Source: an uncultured Gemmatimonadota bacterium (GTDB taxonomy: Bacteria; Gemmatimonadota; Gemmatimonadetes; Gemmatimonadales; Gemmatimonadaceae). From it: DNA of 8,281 nt. The notes below the pieces were generated by a model that made no database searches, had not been told where the DNA came from, and saw only the letters and a list, made by a program, of their open reading frames with translations. Below, piece after piece: positions 1-5,356 of the stretch (position 1 is its first letter; each line of letters begins with the position of its first letter). Location: NCBI GenBank assembly GCA_946479995.1, contig CAMLIU010000050.1:1-8281 (forward strand), written 5' to 3'. The translations under genes were made by a program, and so were the position numbers.

Positions 1-74
1 CGATCCCCGAGCTGCAGAAGCACCTCGACCGGGCGCAGGCGCTCCAGAAGAAGCTTTCCGGATCGAAGAGCTGA
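1..74 (+). CDS. C-terminal end of an unidentified protein (5' end outside window)
   Basis: An open frame runs from the left edge (first full codon at 3) to a TGA at 72-74. It encodes 23 residues ending in KKLSGSKS. Nearly every codon ends in G or C, matching the real genes nearby. The residues are helical and Lys/Gln/Leu-rich (ELQKHLDRAQALQKKL), so the protein probably ends in a charged helix. It converges on the vWA gene with 10 bp between the two stop codons, and a GC hairpin follows at once. Too little is present to name a family. Confidence 0.55.
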   Translation, partial: IPELQKHLDRAQALQKKLSGSKS

Positions 75-84
75 GCGTGCGGGC

Positions 85-1362
85 CTACGGCCGGGTGCGG
101 CGCGCCCGGCCGTCTGGTCCTCGCCCCTTCCCCACCGACTCCGCCACGAACAGCGCCGATTTCATCGCCATCGCGCTCATCGGTCCCTCGGTGTAGTCCC
201 GCATCTCGCGGAGCAGCGTCAGTCGCAGCTCCTGCAGCTCGCGGTCGCCGAAGGTGTAGCCCTGGATGCGGCGCGCGGTGGCTTCCAGCACGTGGCGCGC
301 ACGGTCGTAGCGGCCGTGCCGGTTGAACTCGGTCGCCTCGGCGCGGGCGCGGGCGGCGTAGAGTCGCGCCACTTCGCGGTCCACCACGCGATCGCGCGGC
401 TGCATGTCGTTCTCGGCGTGACTGGCATACTGCCAGAGCAGCGTCTCCGCCGCCTCGGGCTCCAGCAGCTCGCGCCCTGCAACGGACACGCGCACCCCGG
501 TCACCGTACCGAGCTCGCCGCGCGGGAAGCGCAACCGCACGAGCACGCACAGCTCCTGCCCAGAGGTGAGGTCGCCGAGCTCGATGCGCAGCTCGTTGTC
601 GCCGGCTGCGCGCACCACGCGAAAGCGGTTGAGGCACTCGGCTTCCGCGCCGTCGGGAAGCTCCACCTGGAGCGCCGCGTTGCGACGCACGACCTCGAGC
701 GCCTCACCGAGCTCGCTGGTGAGGAAGTCGGGGATCTGCCGCGCCGACTCCACGAAGTAGAACTGCCCGCCACCTTCGTGCGCCATGTCGCGCAGGAGTC
801 GTTCGTCGAAGTCCTCACCCACGCCGAACGTCGTGGTGGCCACGCCGAGCTCGCGCAGCTCGCGCGCGCGCTGGGCGAGGGCGTGCGGATCGGTCAGTCC
901 TTCGTTCGCCAGGCCGTCGGTGAGGACGAGCACGCGGGTGACGCCGTCCGCCGTGCCGTCGGCGCGATCCACGAGGCCGAGGGCACCGGCGCTCCAGCCG
1001 GCGTGCAGGTCGGTGCACCCGCGCGGTTCCACCTCGGCGAGCCGGCGCAGCGCGGTGCGCTTCGCGTCGGCGGTGGCCGGCGTGGGAGGCACCAGCACGT
1101 CCACCTGTCCGTCGTAGACGACGAGGGTGAAGCGGTCGTCGGGGCGCAGCAGGCGGAGCGACTGTTCCACCGCGTCGCGCGCGAGGGCGAACTTGCGGTC
1201 GCCGTCCATGGAGCCGGAGCGGTCGAGCACGAGGCCCACGTTCACCGCCGGCCGTTCGGCGCGTGGCGGCGCCACGGGCGCGGTGAGGGAGATCATGAGG
1301 TAGCGCGTGCTGCGCGCGCCAGCGCGGATCAACTGCCGGTCGGTACGGAGCGAGAGCTGCAT
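85..1362 (-). CDS. vWA (von Willebrand factor type A) domain protein, COG2304-like
   Basis: This 425-residue protein has a vWA fold with a complete metal-ion-dependent adhesion site: DRSGSM with Asp47, Ser49 and Ser51, a Thr in GCTDLHAG (about Thr117), and the acidic turn LTDGLANEG (Thr148, Asp149). Such domains bind Mg2+/Mn2+ and act in protein-protein assembly. The N-terminal 40 residues (MQLSLRTDRQLIRAG...) form a strand-rich lead-in common in this family. After the vWA domain (about 40-220) comes a beta-rich region (about 225-305), then a helical charged tail. There is no signal peptide or membrane segment, so it should be cytoplasmic. I chose ATG 1362 because upstream residues are Arg-rich and unlike the family, and a GAGG (1372-1375, minus strand) sits 9 nt before it. 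It is the last gene of the glycohydrolase cluster, 78 nt after the 58-aa gene. No MoxR-type ATPase partner is present here. Its specific role is unknown. Confidence 0.9.
   Translation of the reverse strand: MQLSLRTDRQLIRAGARSTRYLMISLTAPVAPPRAERPAVNVGLVLDRSGSMDGDRKFALARDAVEQSLRLLRPDDRFTLVVYDGQVDVLVPPTPATADAKRTALRRLAEVEPRGCTDLHAGWSAGALGLVDRADGTADGVTRVLVLTDGLANEGLTDPHALAQRARELRELGVATTTFGVGEDFDERLLRDMAHEGGGQFYFVESARQIPDFLTSELGEALEVVRRNAALQVELPDGAEAECLNRFRVVRAAGDNELRIELGDLTSGQELCVLVRLRFPRGELGTVTGVRVSVAGRELLEPEAAETLLWQYASHAENDMQPRDRVVDREVARLYAARARAEATEFNRHGRYDRARHVLEATARRIQGYTFGDRELQELRLTLLREMRDYTEGPMSAMAMKSALFVAESVGKGRGPDGRARRTRP
87..113 (+). terminator. GC-rich hairpin just after the plus-strand stop, candidate terminator
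   Basis: CGGCCGGG at 88-95 pairs perfectly with CCCGGCCG at 105-112 around a 9-nt loop, and A87-T113 adds a ninth pair. It starts 13 nt after the upstream plus-strand stop codon. No T-tract follows, so it is not a textbook intrinsic terminator. It lies inside the last codons of the converging vWA gene, so it could also act near the 3' end of that transcript. Confidence 0.4.
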
Positions 1363-1386
1363 GAAGGGGCGCCTCGACGAAGTGTC

Positions 1387-1406
1387 GCGCCGGCGTGGGC
1401 CGGCGC
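1387..1406. repeat. Perfect 8-bp inverted repeat upstream of the vWA gene
   Basis: GCGCCGGC (1387-1394) and GCCGGCGC (1399-1406) form a perfect stem with a 4-nt loop, GTGG. It lies in the 78-nt gap between the 58-aa gene and the vWA gene, 24 nt before the vWA start. A second, weaker inverted repeat, CTCGA/TCGAG with a 7-nt spacer, follows at 1408-1424. It may be an RNA hairpin that dampens read-through or stabilises the mRNA; no T-tract follows on the minus strand. Confidence 0.4.
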
Positions 1407-1440
1407 ACTCGACGCGTGATCGAGCGCCCACATCATACGA

Positions 1441-1617
1441 CTACCCCCTGACAGCCCTCTCCAGCAGTCCGAGCACGCCGCTGCGCGCCCGTTCCTCGCG
1501 GCGCACCGCCTCGATCAGTGCGTCGAGCAACTGCGTCTGCTTGCGAATGGACGAATGGTAGTCGTCGAAGCTCTCGAGCAGCTGCGTGCGGAGCTGCTCG
1601 ACCGACGGCTCGCTCAT
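1441..1617 (-). CDS. Small 58-residue helical protein of unknown function
   Basis: The product begins MSEPSVEQLRTQ and ends LLERAVRG. It is charged and predicted mostly helical, with two amphipathic stretches (about 5-17 and 24-43, e.g. QLLDALIEAVRREERA) that could dimerise as a short coiled coil. It has no cysteine, signal peptide or membrane segment. Support for it being a gene: its ATG overlaps the TGA of the glycohydrolase as ATGA (1614-1617), a GGAG (1625-1628, minus strand) lies 7 nt before the start, and codon use is typical of the window. The overlap predicts translational coupling and similar amounts of both proteins, so it could be a partner or modulator of the glycohydrolase. I recognise no family. 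Confidence 0.72.
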   Translation of the reverse strand: MSEPSVEQLRTQLLESFDDYHSSIRKQTQLLDALIEAVRREERARSGVLGLLERAVRG

Positions 1618-2405
1618 GAGGCGTCTCCGTTGTTGGCCTTCATGAAACGCTCGGCGAACCGATCGGTCACCTCGCGCAGGTCGTCGCTCAGCCGCGTGAG
1701 CGCTTCGGTGCGTACCGATGGCGGGAGCCCGCCATGCCACGCCTCGGCGAGGGAGCCGGCGATCGCCGCCTGGGTGTCGGCATCGCCGCCGAGCCAGATG
1801 GCGTTGCGGATGGCGTGCTCCACCGCCGCGGCGTCGAGGAAGGCCACGATGGCTTCCGGCACGGAGCCCTGGCTGGAGACGTCGAAGCTGTACGAGGGGC
1901 GAATGCCTTCCACCGTGCGCGCGAGGTCGTAGCCAAAGCGTTCGCTCAGCTCGCGGCGGATGTCCTGCTTGGAGGCGCCATGCCGGGCGAGGAAGATGCC
2001 GAGCGCCACCGCCTGCGCACCGGCCACCCCGTGCGGATGGTTGTGCGTCACGGCCGCGCTGCGCTCGGCCTCGCGCAGCACGTCCTGCTCGCTGTCGAAC
2101 GCCCACCCCACCGGGCTCACGCGCATCGCCGAGCCGTTGCCCCAGCTGTTGTACGGCTGTCTCGCCGGCGACTGGAGCCACTTGCTGAACGCGCCACCAT
2201 ATCCGGCGTGCGGATGCCGGTTGCCGAACGCATGGTACGCCGCGGCGTAGTCGCCGCCGGTGAGGATGGCGTGCGCCGTGGCGACGGTGAGCACCGTGTC
2301 ATCGGTGAACCGGCTCCCGTCGGGGAAGAGCGGGAAGTCGCGCCCGTCCACGCGATTCCACTCGCGCGTCGATCCGGCGATGTCGCCAGCGATGGCTCCG
2401 AGCAT
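1614..2405 (-). CDS. ADP-ribosylglycohydrolase (DraG/ARH) family protein
   Basis: This 263-residue protein has the whole ADP-ribosylglycohydrolase signature. The N-terminus MLGAIAGDIAGS is followed by the metal-binding FTDDT (Thr34, Asp35, Asp36), then GNGSAMRVSPVG (89-100), THNHPHGVAGAQA (120-132) and the second metal site GGDADTQAAIAG (206-217, Asp208, Asp210, Thr211). Family members use two Mg2+ ions to cut ADP-ribose from modified proteins or related substrates; which substrate applies here cannot be read from sequence. Its length is normal for the compact bacterial/phage-like group. It is probably cytoplasmic. I chose ATG 2405 because the family starts at MLGAIAGD; a frame open further upstream encodes unrelated Arg-rich residues. 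No clear Shine-Dalgarno precedes it. It is the first gene of the minus-strand cluster, divergent from the exported-protein gene, and its stop overlaps the next start. No ADP-ribosyltransferase lies in the window. Confidence 0.93.
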   Translation of the reverse strand: MLGAIAGDIAGSTREWNRVDGRDFPLFPDGSRFTDDTVLTVATAHAILTGGDYAAAYHAFGNRHPHAGYGGAFSKWLQSPARQPYNSWGNGSAMRVSPVGWAFDSEQDVLREAERSAAVTHNHPHGVAGAQAVALGIFLARHGASKQDIRRELSERFGYDLARTVEGIRPSYSFDVSSQGSVPEAIVAFLDAAAVEHAIRNAIWLGGDADTQAAIAGSLAEAWHGGLPPSVRTEALTRLSDDLREVTDRFAERFMKANNGDAS

Positions 2406-2427
2406 GGCGGATGAGATGAAGGCGGGG

Positions 2428-2463
2428 CGATCCAGGGGATCGTGCCTGCCTCGTCGCAGGCGC
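2428..2463. repeat. Two interlocked inverted repeats upstream of the glycohydrolase gene
   Basis: CGATCC (2428-2433) and GGATCG (2437-2442) form a perfect repeat with a 3-nt loop. GCCTGC (2444-2449) and GCAGGC (2456-2461) form a second with a 6-nt loop, extendable by G2442-C2463 and a T2443/G2462 wobble. The extension uses base 2442 of the first repeat, so the fully extended stems compete. They lie 23-58 nt before the glycohydrolase start, likely in its 5' untranslated leader. They could be an operator or leader RNA structure; this is inferred from position only. Confidence 0.35.
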
Positions 2464-2467
2464 CACA

Positions 2468-2490
2468 AGTGTGAGACCACCCCCCGACAA
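2468..2490 (-). promoter_or_regulatory. Possible minus-strand promoter for the glycohydrolase cluster, similar to the RecA-ND/PafBC motif
   Basis: Read on the minus strand, TTGTCGGGG (2490-2482) is followed by 8 nt and then CACACT (2473-2468). The mycobacterial RecA-ND promoter, activated by PafBC, is recalled as TTGTCRGTG-N8-TANNNT. The first half matches at 8 of 9 positions; the -10 half keeps the second A and last T but lacks the first T. Transcription would start near 2461 and give a leader of about 56 nt. This is only a motif resemblance. Confidence 0.25.
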
Positions 2491-2508
2491 TCGGCGCCCG
2501 GGGTGACG

Positions 2509-2537
2509 TTGACGCAACCCCCGGGAGTCCGTAGGGT
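2509..2537 (+). promoter_or_regulatory. Housekeeping-type promoter for the exported-protein gene
   Basis: TTGACG (2509-2514) is separated by exactly 17 nt from TAGGGT (2532-2537). The -35 matches TTGACA at 5 of 6 positions, and the -10 keeps the important T, A and final T, a form common in GC-rich bacteria. The start of transcription is expected near 2544, leaving a leader of about 40 nt. Confidence 0.5.
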
Positions 2538-2575
2538 AGGAGAGAAGCTACCGTGGGCCGCGGAAGGCCGACGCC

Positions 2576-2580
2576 GGAGG
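2576..2580 (+). promoter_or_regulatory. Ribosome binding site GGAGG that decides between two adjacent ATGs
   Basis: A perfect GGAGG precedes two consecutive in-frame ATG codons at 2582 and 2585. The gap is 1 nt to the first and 4 nt to the second. The second is the more workable spacing, so ATG 2585 is preferred. Confidence 0.6.
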
Positions 2581-2584
2581 AATG

Positions 2585-3262
2585 ATGAGTCGTTCACTGC
2601 AAGTCCGTCGCTTCACGGCGGCCGCCATGACGGGTGTGCTCGGCGTGGCGGCGCTGGCGTCCGTGGCCAGCGCGCAGCACAAGCCGCGCATCGGCAGGGC
2701 CGCCTCCCCGCCGCCCCCACCGCCGCAGATGACGGTGCCCTATCCCGGCGCGACGGTGACGGTGGATCCGCAGCTCTACCAGCTCTGGTACCAGCAGAAC
2801 CAGCCGCAGCGCAATCCGCTGCCCCACCATCGGCCGCCGTACGACCGGGGCGCGCCGCCGGTCTACTACGTGCCCTACCCCGTGTACCCGTCGTATCCCT
2901 CGTACGGTGGCGGGGTGACGGACGCGAACGGTCGGCCACTCTATGTGGAGACCGCGCCTCCACAGGCCGAGGGTGGCTACGGACTGGGCACGCCGGACTT
3001 CAGCGGCACGCCGTACGTGGTGGACCAGGACGGCCGCATGGTGGTGGACTTCGGCCAGGGCGTGCGCACCGTCCCCTCCTGCGCCGCCGCGTCCGCCGAG
3101 CGAGCCCCCGACGGCAAGCCGCGCACGATCTTCTACCAGCCCGCCTCCGGCGGCGTGGTCCTCCGCCAGGGCCAGCGCGGCCGCGTGATCGGCGTCCCGC
3201 CCGACGGCGCGAAGGCGTGCTACACGGTGGATGGGTACGGGAGGATGGTGGTGGACTGGTAG
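2585..3262 (+). CDS. Exported Pro/Tyr-rich protein of unknown function
   Basis: The 225-residue product (226 from ATG 2582) has a Sec signal peptide: basic start SRSLQVRR, a hydrophobic core (AAAMTGVLGVAALASVA) and an A-S-A cleavage site before Gln, about residue 31. No Cys follows the cleavage site, so it is not a lipoprotein. A proline run (PPPPPP) and a Pro/Tyr/Gln-rich middle, with PVYYVPYPVYPSYPSYGGG near 92-110, suggest an extended, low-complexity segment. Two related motifs follow: VVDQDGRMVVDF (about 145-156) and, at the very C-terminus, TVDGYGRMVVDW. Only two cysteines remain in the mature part (near 166 and 212), possibly a disulfide formed outside the cytoplasm. It has its own promoter and strong ribosome binding site and is monocistronic, converging on the rec operon. 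I recognise no family; a periplasmic or cell-surface role is inferred. Confidence 0.85.
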   Translation: MSRSLQVRRFTAAAMTGVLGVAALASVASAQHKPRIGRAASPPPPPPQMTVPYPGATVTVDPQLYQLWYQQNQPQRNPLPHHRPPYDRGAPPVYYVPYPVYPSYPSYGGGVTDANGRPLYVETAPPQAEGGYGLGTPDFSGTPYVVDQDGRMVVDFGQGVRTVPSCAAASAERAPDGKPRTIFYQPASGGVVLRQGQRGRVIGVPPDGAKACYTVDGYGRMVVDW

Positions 3263-3306
3263 GTCGGAAGGTCGGAGGTCGTTCCCCACCTTCCCACCTT
3301 CCGGCC
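3262..3306. terminator. Long hairpin between converging genes, candidate bidirectional terminator
   Basis: Bases 3262-3278 pair with 3290-3306 in a 17-position stem having one mismatch (3273/3295) and two G-T wobbles, with an 11-nt loop. It fills the 54-bp gap between the exported-protein stop (3260-3262) and the pafC-like stop (3317-3319). No strong T-tract follows on either strand, so termination without Rho is unproven, but its place and length fit a shared 3' end structure. Confidence 0.55.
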
Positions 3307-3316
3307 ATCCCACCTT

Positions 3317-4249
3317 CTATCGGAGCGCCTCCCTCACCTTCTCCCTCAACCCCGCCGGTTCCAGCACTTCCGCATCCGGGCCGTACTGCAGCACGTGGCG
3401 TACGGCCCATGATTCGTCCGCCACGGGGTGCTCCAGGGTGAGGCTGCCGTCGGCGTCGAGCGGGTGGTCGTGGCGTTCGGCGACCCAGCGGGCGATGCGC
3501 GGCGAGTAGCGCACCCGCATCCGCGCGTTCGTCGCCGATGCGAAGGCACGGCCGGTCTCCTGCACCCGCGCCGGGATGCTCTCGTCGCGCTCGAAGGTCT
3601 CGTCCAGCAGCGCGACGTCTTCCACGCGATCCAGCCGGAAGAAGCGCATCCCTCCATCGTCGCCGGTGGCGACCACGTACCACGCCTGCTCGGCGAACAC
3701 CAGCGAGTGCGGACACACCACGCGTGTGGTGCTCTCCGTCGCACCGCCGGCGCGGTAGCGGAGGCCCACCTTCCGGCATTCGCGCACCGCGGTGCGCAGC
3801 GTGGCCAGGTGCGCCACCGAGCCCGCACCGGCGAGCTCGGCGTAGCGGGTGCCCTCGTAGCGCTCGTTGGCCGGCACCTGGCTGATCGTCTCGCGCAGCC
3901 GAGCCAGGGCGCGCTCGATCGGCGCCTGCTCAGCCGGCGTGCGCTGGCGGCGCAGCAGCATGAGGCCGAGCTCCAGCGCGCACAGCTCGGACATGAGCAG
4001 CCGCATCGGCCGGTGGAAGTGGCTCGCATGCACGCTGACCGAGTCGTCCTCGACGAAGATGGAGACGCCGGAGACGAAGCCGCCCGGCTCGTCGAACCGC
4101 TCGGAGAGCGAGTAGATGTCGGCCATCAGCTCGGCAACGCTCACCCCGGCGGCGGACGCCACGTCGGCGATGGGGTGCTCCTCCCCGTCGGCGTAGCGCG
4201 GGATGAGGTCGAGAACGCGGCGGAGCTGGTTCGCGGCGGTGTCGGACAT
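3317..4249 (-). CDS. pafC: WYL-domain transcriptional regulator, PafC-like
   Basis: This 310-residue protein has an N-terminal winged-helix region (about 8-75) with the PafC arrangement: RRVLDLIPRYADGEEHPIA, then VSVAELMADIYSLSERF, a GG turn and a short beta wing. A middle linker helix region (RPMRLLMSELCALELGLMLL, 80-99) follows. The WYL domain covers about 145-240, with AWYVVA (Trp190, Tyr191, Val192 in place of Leu) and FFRLDRVEDV (203-212); a WCX-type C-terminal region (about 241-310) ends it. WYL domains sense ligands such as nucleic acids in several families; in mycobacteria PafC pairs with PafB to activate DNA-damage genes. ATG 4249 lies 5 nt after the stop of the PafB-like gene, so the two are co-translated and probably form a heterodimer. 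It is the last gene of the recB-recD operon. Upstream in-frame residues are Arg-rich noise. The assignment as PafC rests on order and architecture. Confidence 0.85.
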   Translation of the reverse strand: MSDTAANQLRRVLDLIPRYADGEEHPIADVASAAGVSVAELMADIYSLSERFDEPGGFVSGVSIFVEDDSVSVHASHFHRPMRLLMSELCALELGLMLLRRQRTPAEQAPIERALARLRETISQVPANERYEGTRYAELAGAGSVAHLATLRTAVRECRKVGLRYRAGGATESTTRVVCPHSLVFAEQAWYVVATGDDGGMRFFRLDRVEDVALLDETFERDESIPARVQETGRAFASATNARMRVRYSPRIARWVAERHDHPLDADGSLTLEHPVADESWAVRHVLQYGPDAEVLEPAGLREKVREALR

Positions 4250-4254
4250 GGTGA

Positions 4255-5352
4255 TCAGGCGTAGAGGGCGCGCGTGCGCTCGGCGAGCGCGCGGTACTCG
4301 TCCACCAGCGACGGCGGCGAAACGGGGAGCGCCTCGCCGGCGAAGGCGAGGAGCCATCGCGCGAAGCTGTCGGCGCGGCGCACGTCGAACCGGCGCAGGG
4401 CGGGCGACGCGTCGTCGGCGCGGCCGAGCGCCGCCGCGGCGCGCACGGCGCCCGACTCGCCCTTGAACTCCACGACCGCCTCGAACATGTCGCCGTCGCC
4501 TATCTCCCACGCCTGGCGCGACCGCGCGTGCTCGCGCAGCGAGAAGTCGGCTGGAATCTCGTAGTCGGGCGAGCCCTCGCGCTGGCGGTTCACCTTCAGG
4601 CCGTCGATGCGACTCACGCGGTAGTTGCGGCGCGCGTCCTTCTCCACGTCGCGGCCCACGAGGTACCAGTGGCCGCCGACGAAGAACAGCCCATATGGCT
4701 CCACGGTACGACGCGCCCCTTCGTCGGCGCCCATGCTGTGATAGCCGAACGTCACCTGCTTGCGACGGAAGAGGGCGTCGCCGAGCATCGAGAGCGTGCG
4801 CGGCTCGGCGCGGCTCGCCGGCGGCGCGATCGCCGCCGACGGCCCGTCGGTGGCGCCCACCGGCAGGTCGAAGGCGAGCTTGCGGACGGCACGCCGTGCC
4901 TCGTCGGCGAGTGCCGGATCCCCCACCTGTTCCACGAGCCGTACACCATCAATAAGTGCCTGCAGCTCGTCGGGCTCGAAGGCGAGGGTGGCGAGCGACT
5001 GGTAGCCGAACTTGTCCAGGCGCGATGGCTCCTCGAGCCCGCGCGACGTGACGATCCCGAGGTACGGCAGGTAGAAGTCCTTCGCGCGGAGGCGATACGC
5101 CGTCTCGTCGCTCCCGTCCTCGCCCACCGTCTCGATGGGTACGCCGAGCTCGCGCAGCTCCACCTTGTCGCGCTCGAACATGCGCTTGAGCGTGTCCGAC
5201 GGCTCACCCGCCGCCACGCTGCCGTCGGTGAGGTAGGCGGGGACGTGTTGCGCGAGCTGCTCGAACGTGGCCGGCATGCGGTGGCCGAGCAGCGCGGCGA
5301 GGAGGTCGATCCAGCGCGTGAGCTTGGCGCGCTGGTTGGCTGATGGTGGCAT
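4255..5352 (-). CDS. pafB: WYL-domain transcriptional regulator, PafB-like
   Basis: The 365-residue product starts with a PafB-type winged helix: RWIDLLAALLGHRMPATFEQ (14-33), then DTLKRMFERDKVELRELGVP (53-72) as recognition region and a beta wing ending YRLRAKDFYLP. A helical linker (about 110-165) leads to the WYL domain (about 188-260) with the exact HWYLVGRD motif (Trp229, Tyr230, Leu231) and NYRVSRIDGL (243-252). A C-terminal WCX-like region (about 285-365) closes the protein. In actinobacteria PafB works with PafC as an activator of LexA-independent DNA-damage genes. Here the start is only 4 bp after the recD stop and the PafC-like gene follows 5 bp later, so all four genes look co-transcribed. 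This context differs from the usual actinobacterial pafABC setting. The domain call is firm; the ortholog call is an inference. Confidence 0.88.
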   Translation of the reverse strand: MPPSANQRAKLTRWIDLLAALLGHRMPATFEQLAQHVPAYLTDGSVAAGEPSDTLKRMFERDKVELRELGVPIETVGEDGSDETAYRLRAKDFYLPYLGIVTSRGLEEPSRLDKFGYQSLATLAFEPDELQALIDGVRLVEQVGDPALADEARRAVRKLAFDLPVGATDGPSAAIAPPASRAEPRTLSMLGDALFRRKQVTFGYHSMGADEGARRTVEPYGLFFVGGHWYLVGRDVEKDARRNYRVSRIDGLKVNRQREGSPDYEIPADFSLREHARSRQAWEIGDGDMFEAVVEFKGESGAVRAAAALGRADDASPALRRFDVRRADSFARWLLAFAGEALPVSPPSLVDEYRALAERTRALYA

Positions 5353-5356
5353 GGCG

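Noticed and set aside
292..1419. A 375-codon plus-strand open frame opposite the vWA gene
   Set aside because: It is antisense to a gene with an intact MIDAS and its product is His/Arg/Ala-rich with no domain.
1363..1431. N-terminal extension of the vWA protein from ATG 1431
   Set aside because: The extra residues (VECAGPRRRDTSSRRPF) look like translated noncoding DNA and span the hairpin at 1387-1406; the family-like sequence starts at MQLSLRTDR with a GAGG upstream.
1734..2414. A 226-codon plus-strand open frame opposite the glycohydrolase
   Set aside because: Shadow of a gene with all family signatures on the minus strand.
2406..2597. N-terminal extension of the glycohydrolase from ATG 2597
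   Set aside because: It would run through the divergent promoter and into the exported-protein gene; the family begins at MLGAIAGD.
2585..2680. Twin-arginine (Tat) signal on the exported protein because of VRRFTA
   Set aside because: Only the RR pair fits; the rest of the S-R-R-x-F-L-K consensus is missing, and the peptide fits a normal Sec signal.
4250..4510. Extension of the PafC-like protein up to 4510
   Set aside because: It overlaps the PafB-like gene by over 250 bp and encodes an Arg-rich sequence; the ATG at 4249 gives the normal family N-terminus and tight spacing.
3317..5352. WYL proteins as single defence-island repressors (BrxR/CapW type)
   Set aside because: They occur as a pair with PafB- and PafC-type N-termini and sit in a recBD operon; no CBASS, BREX or similar effector is in the window. 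Phylogeny could reopen this.
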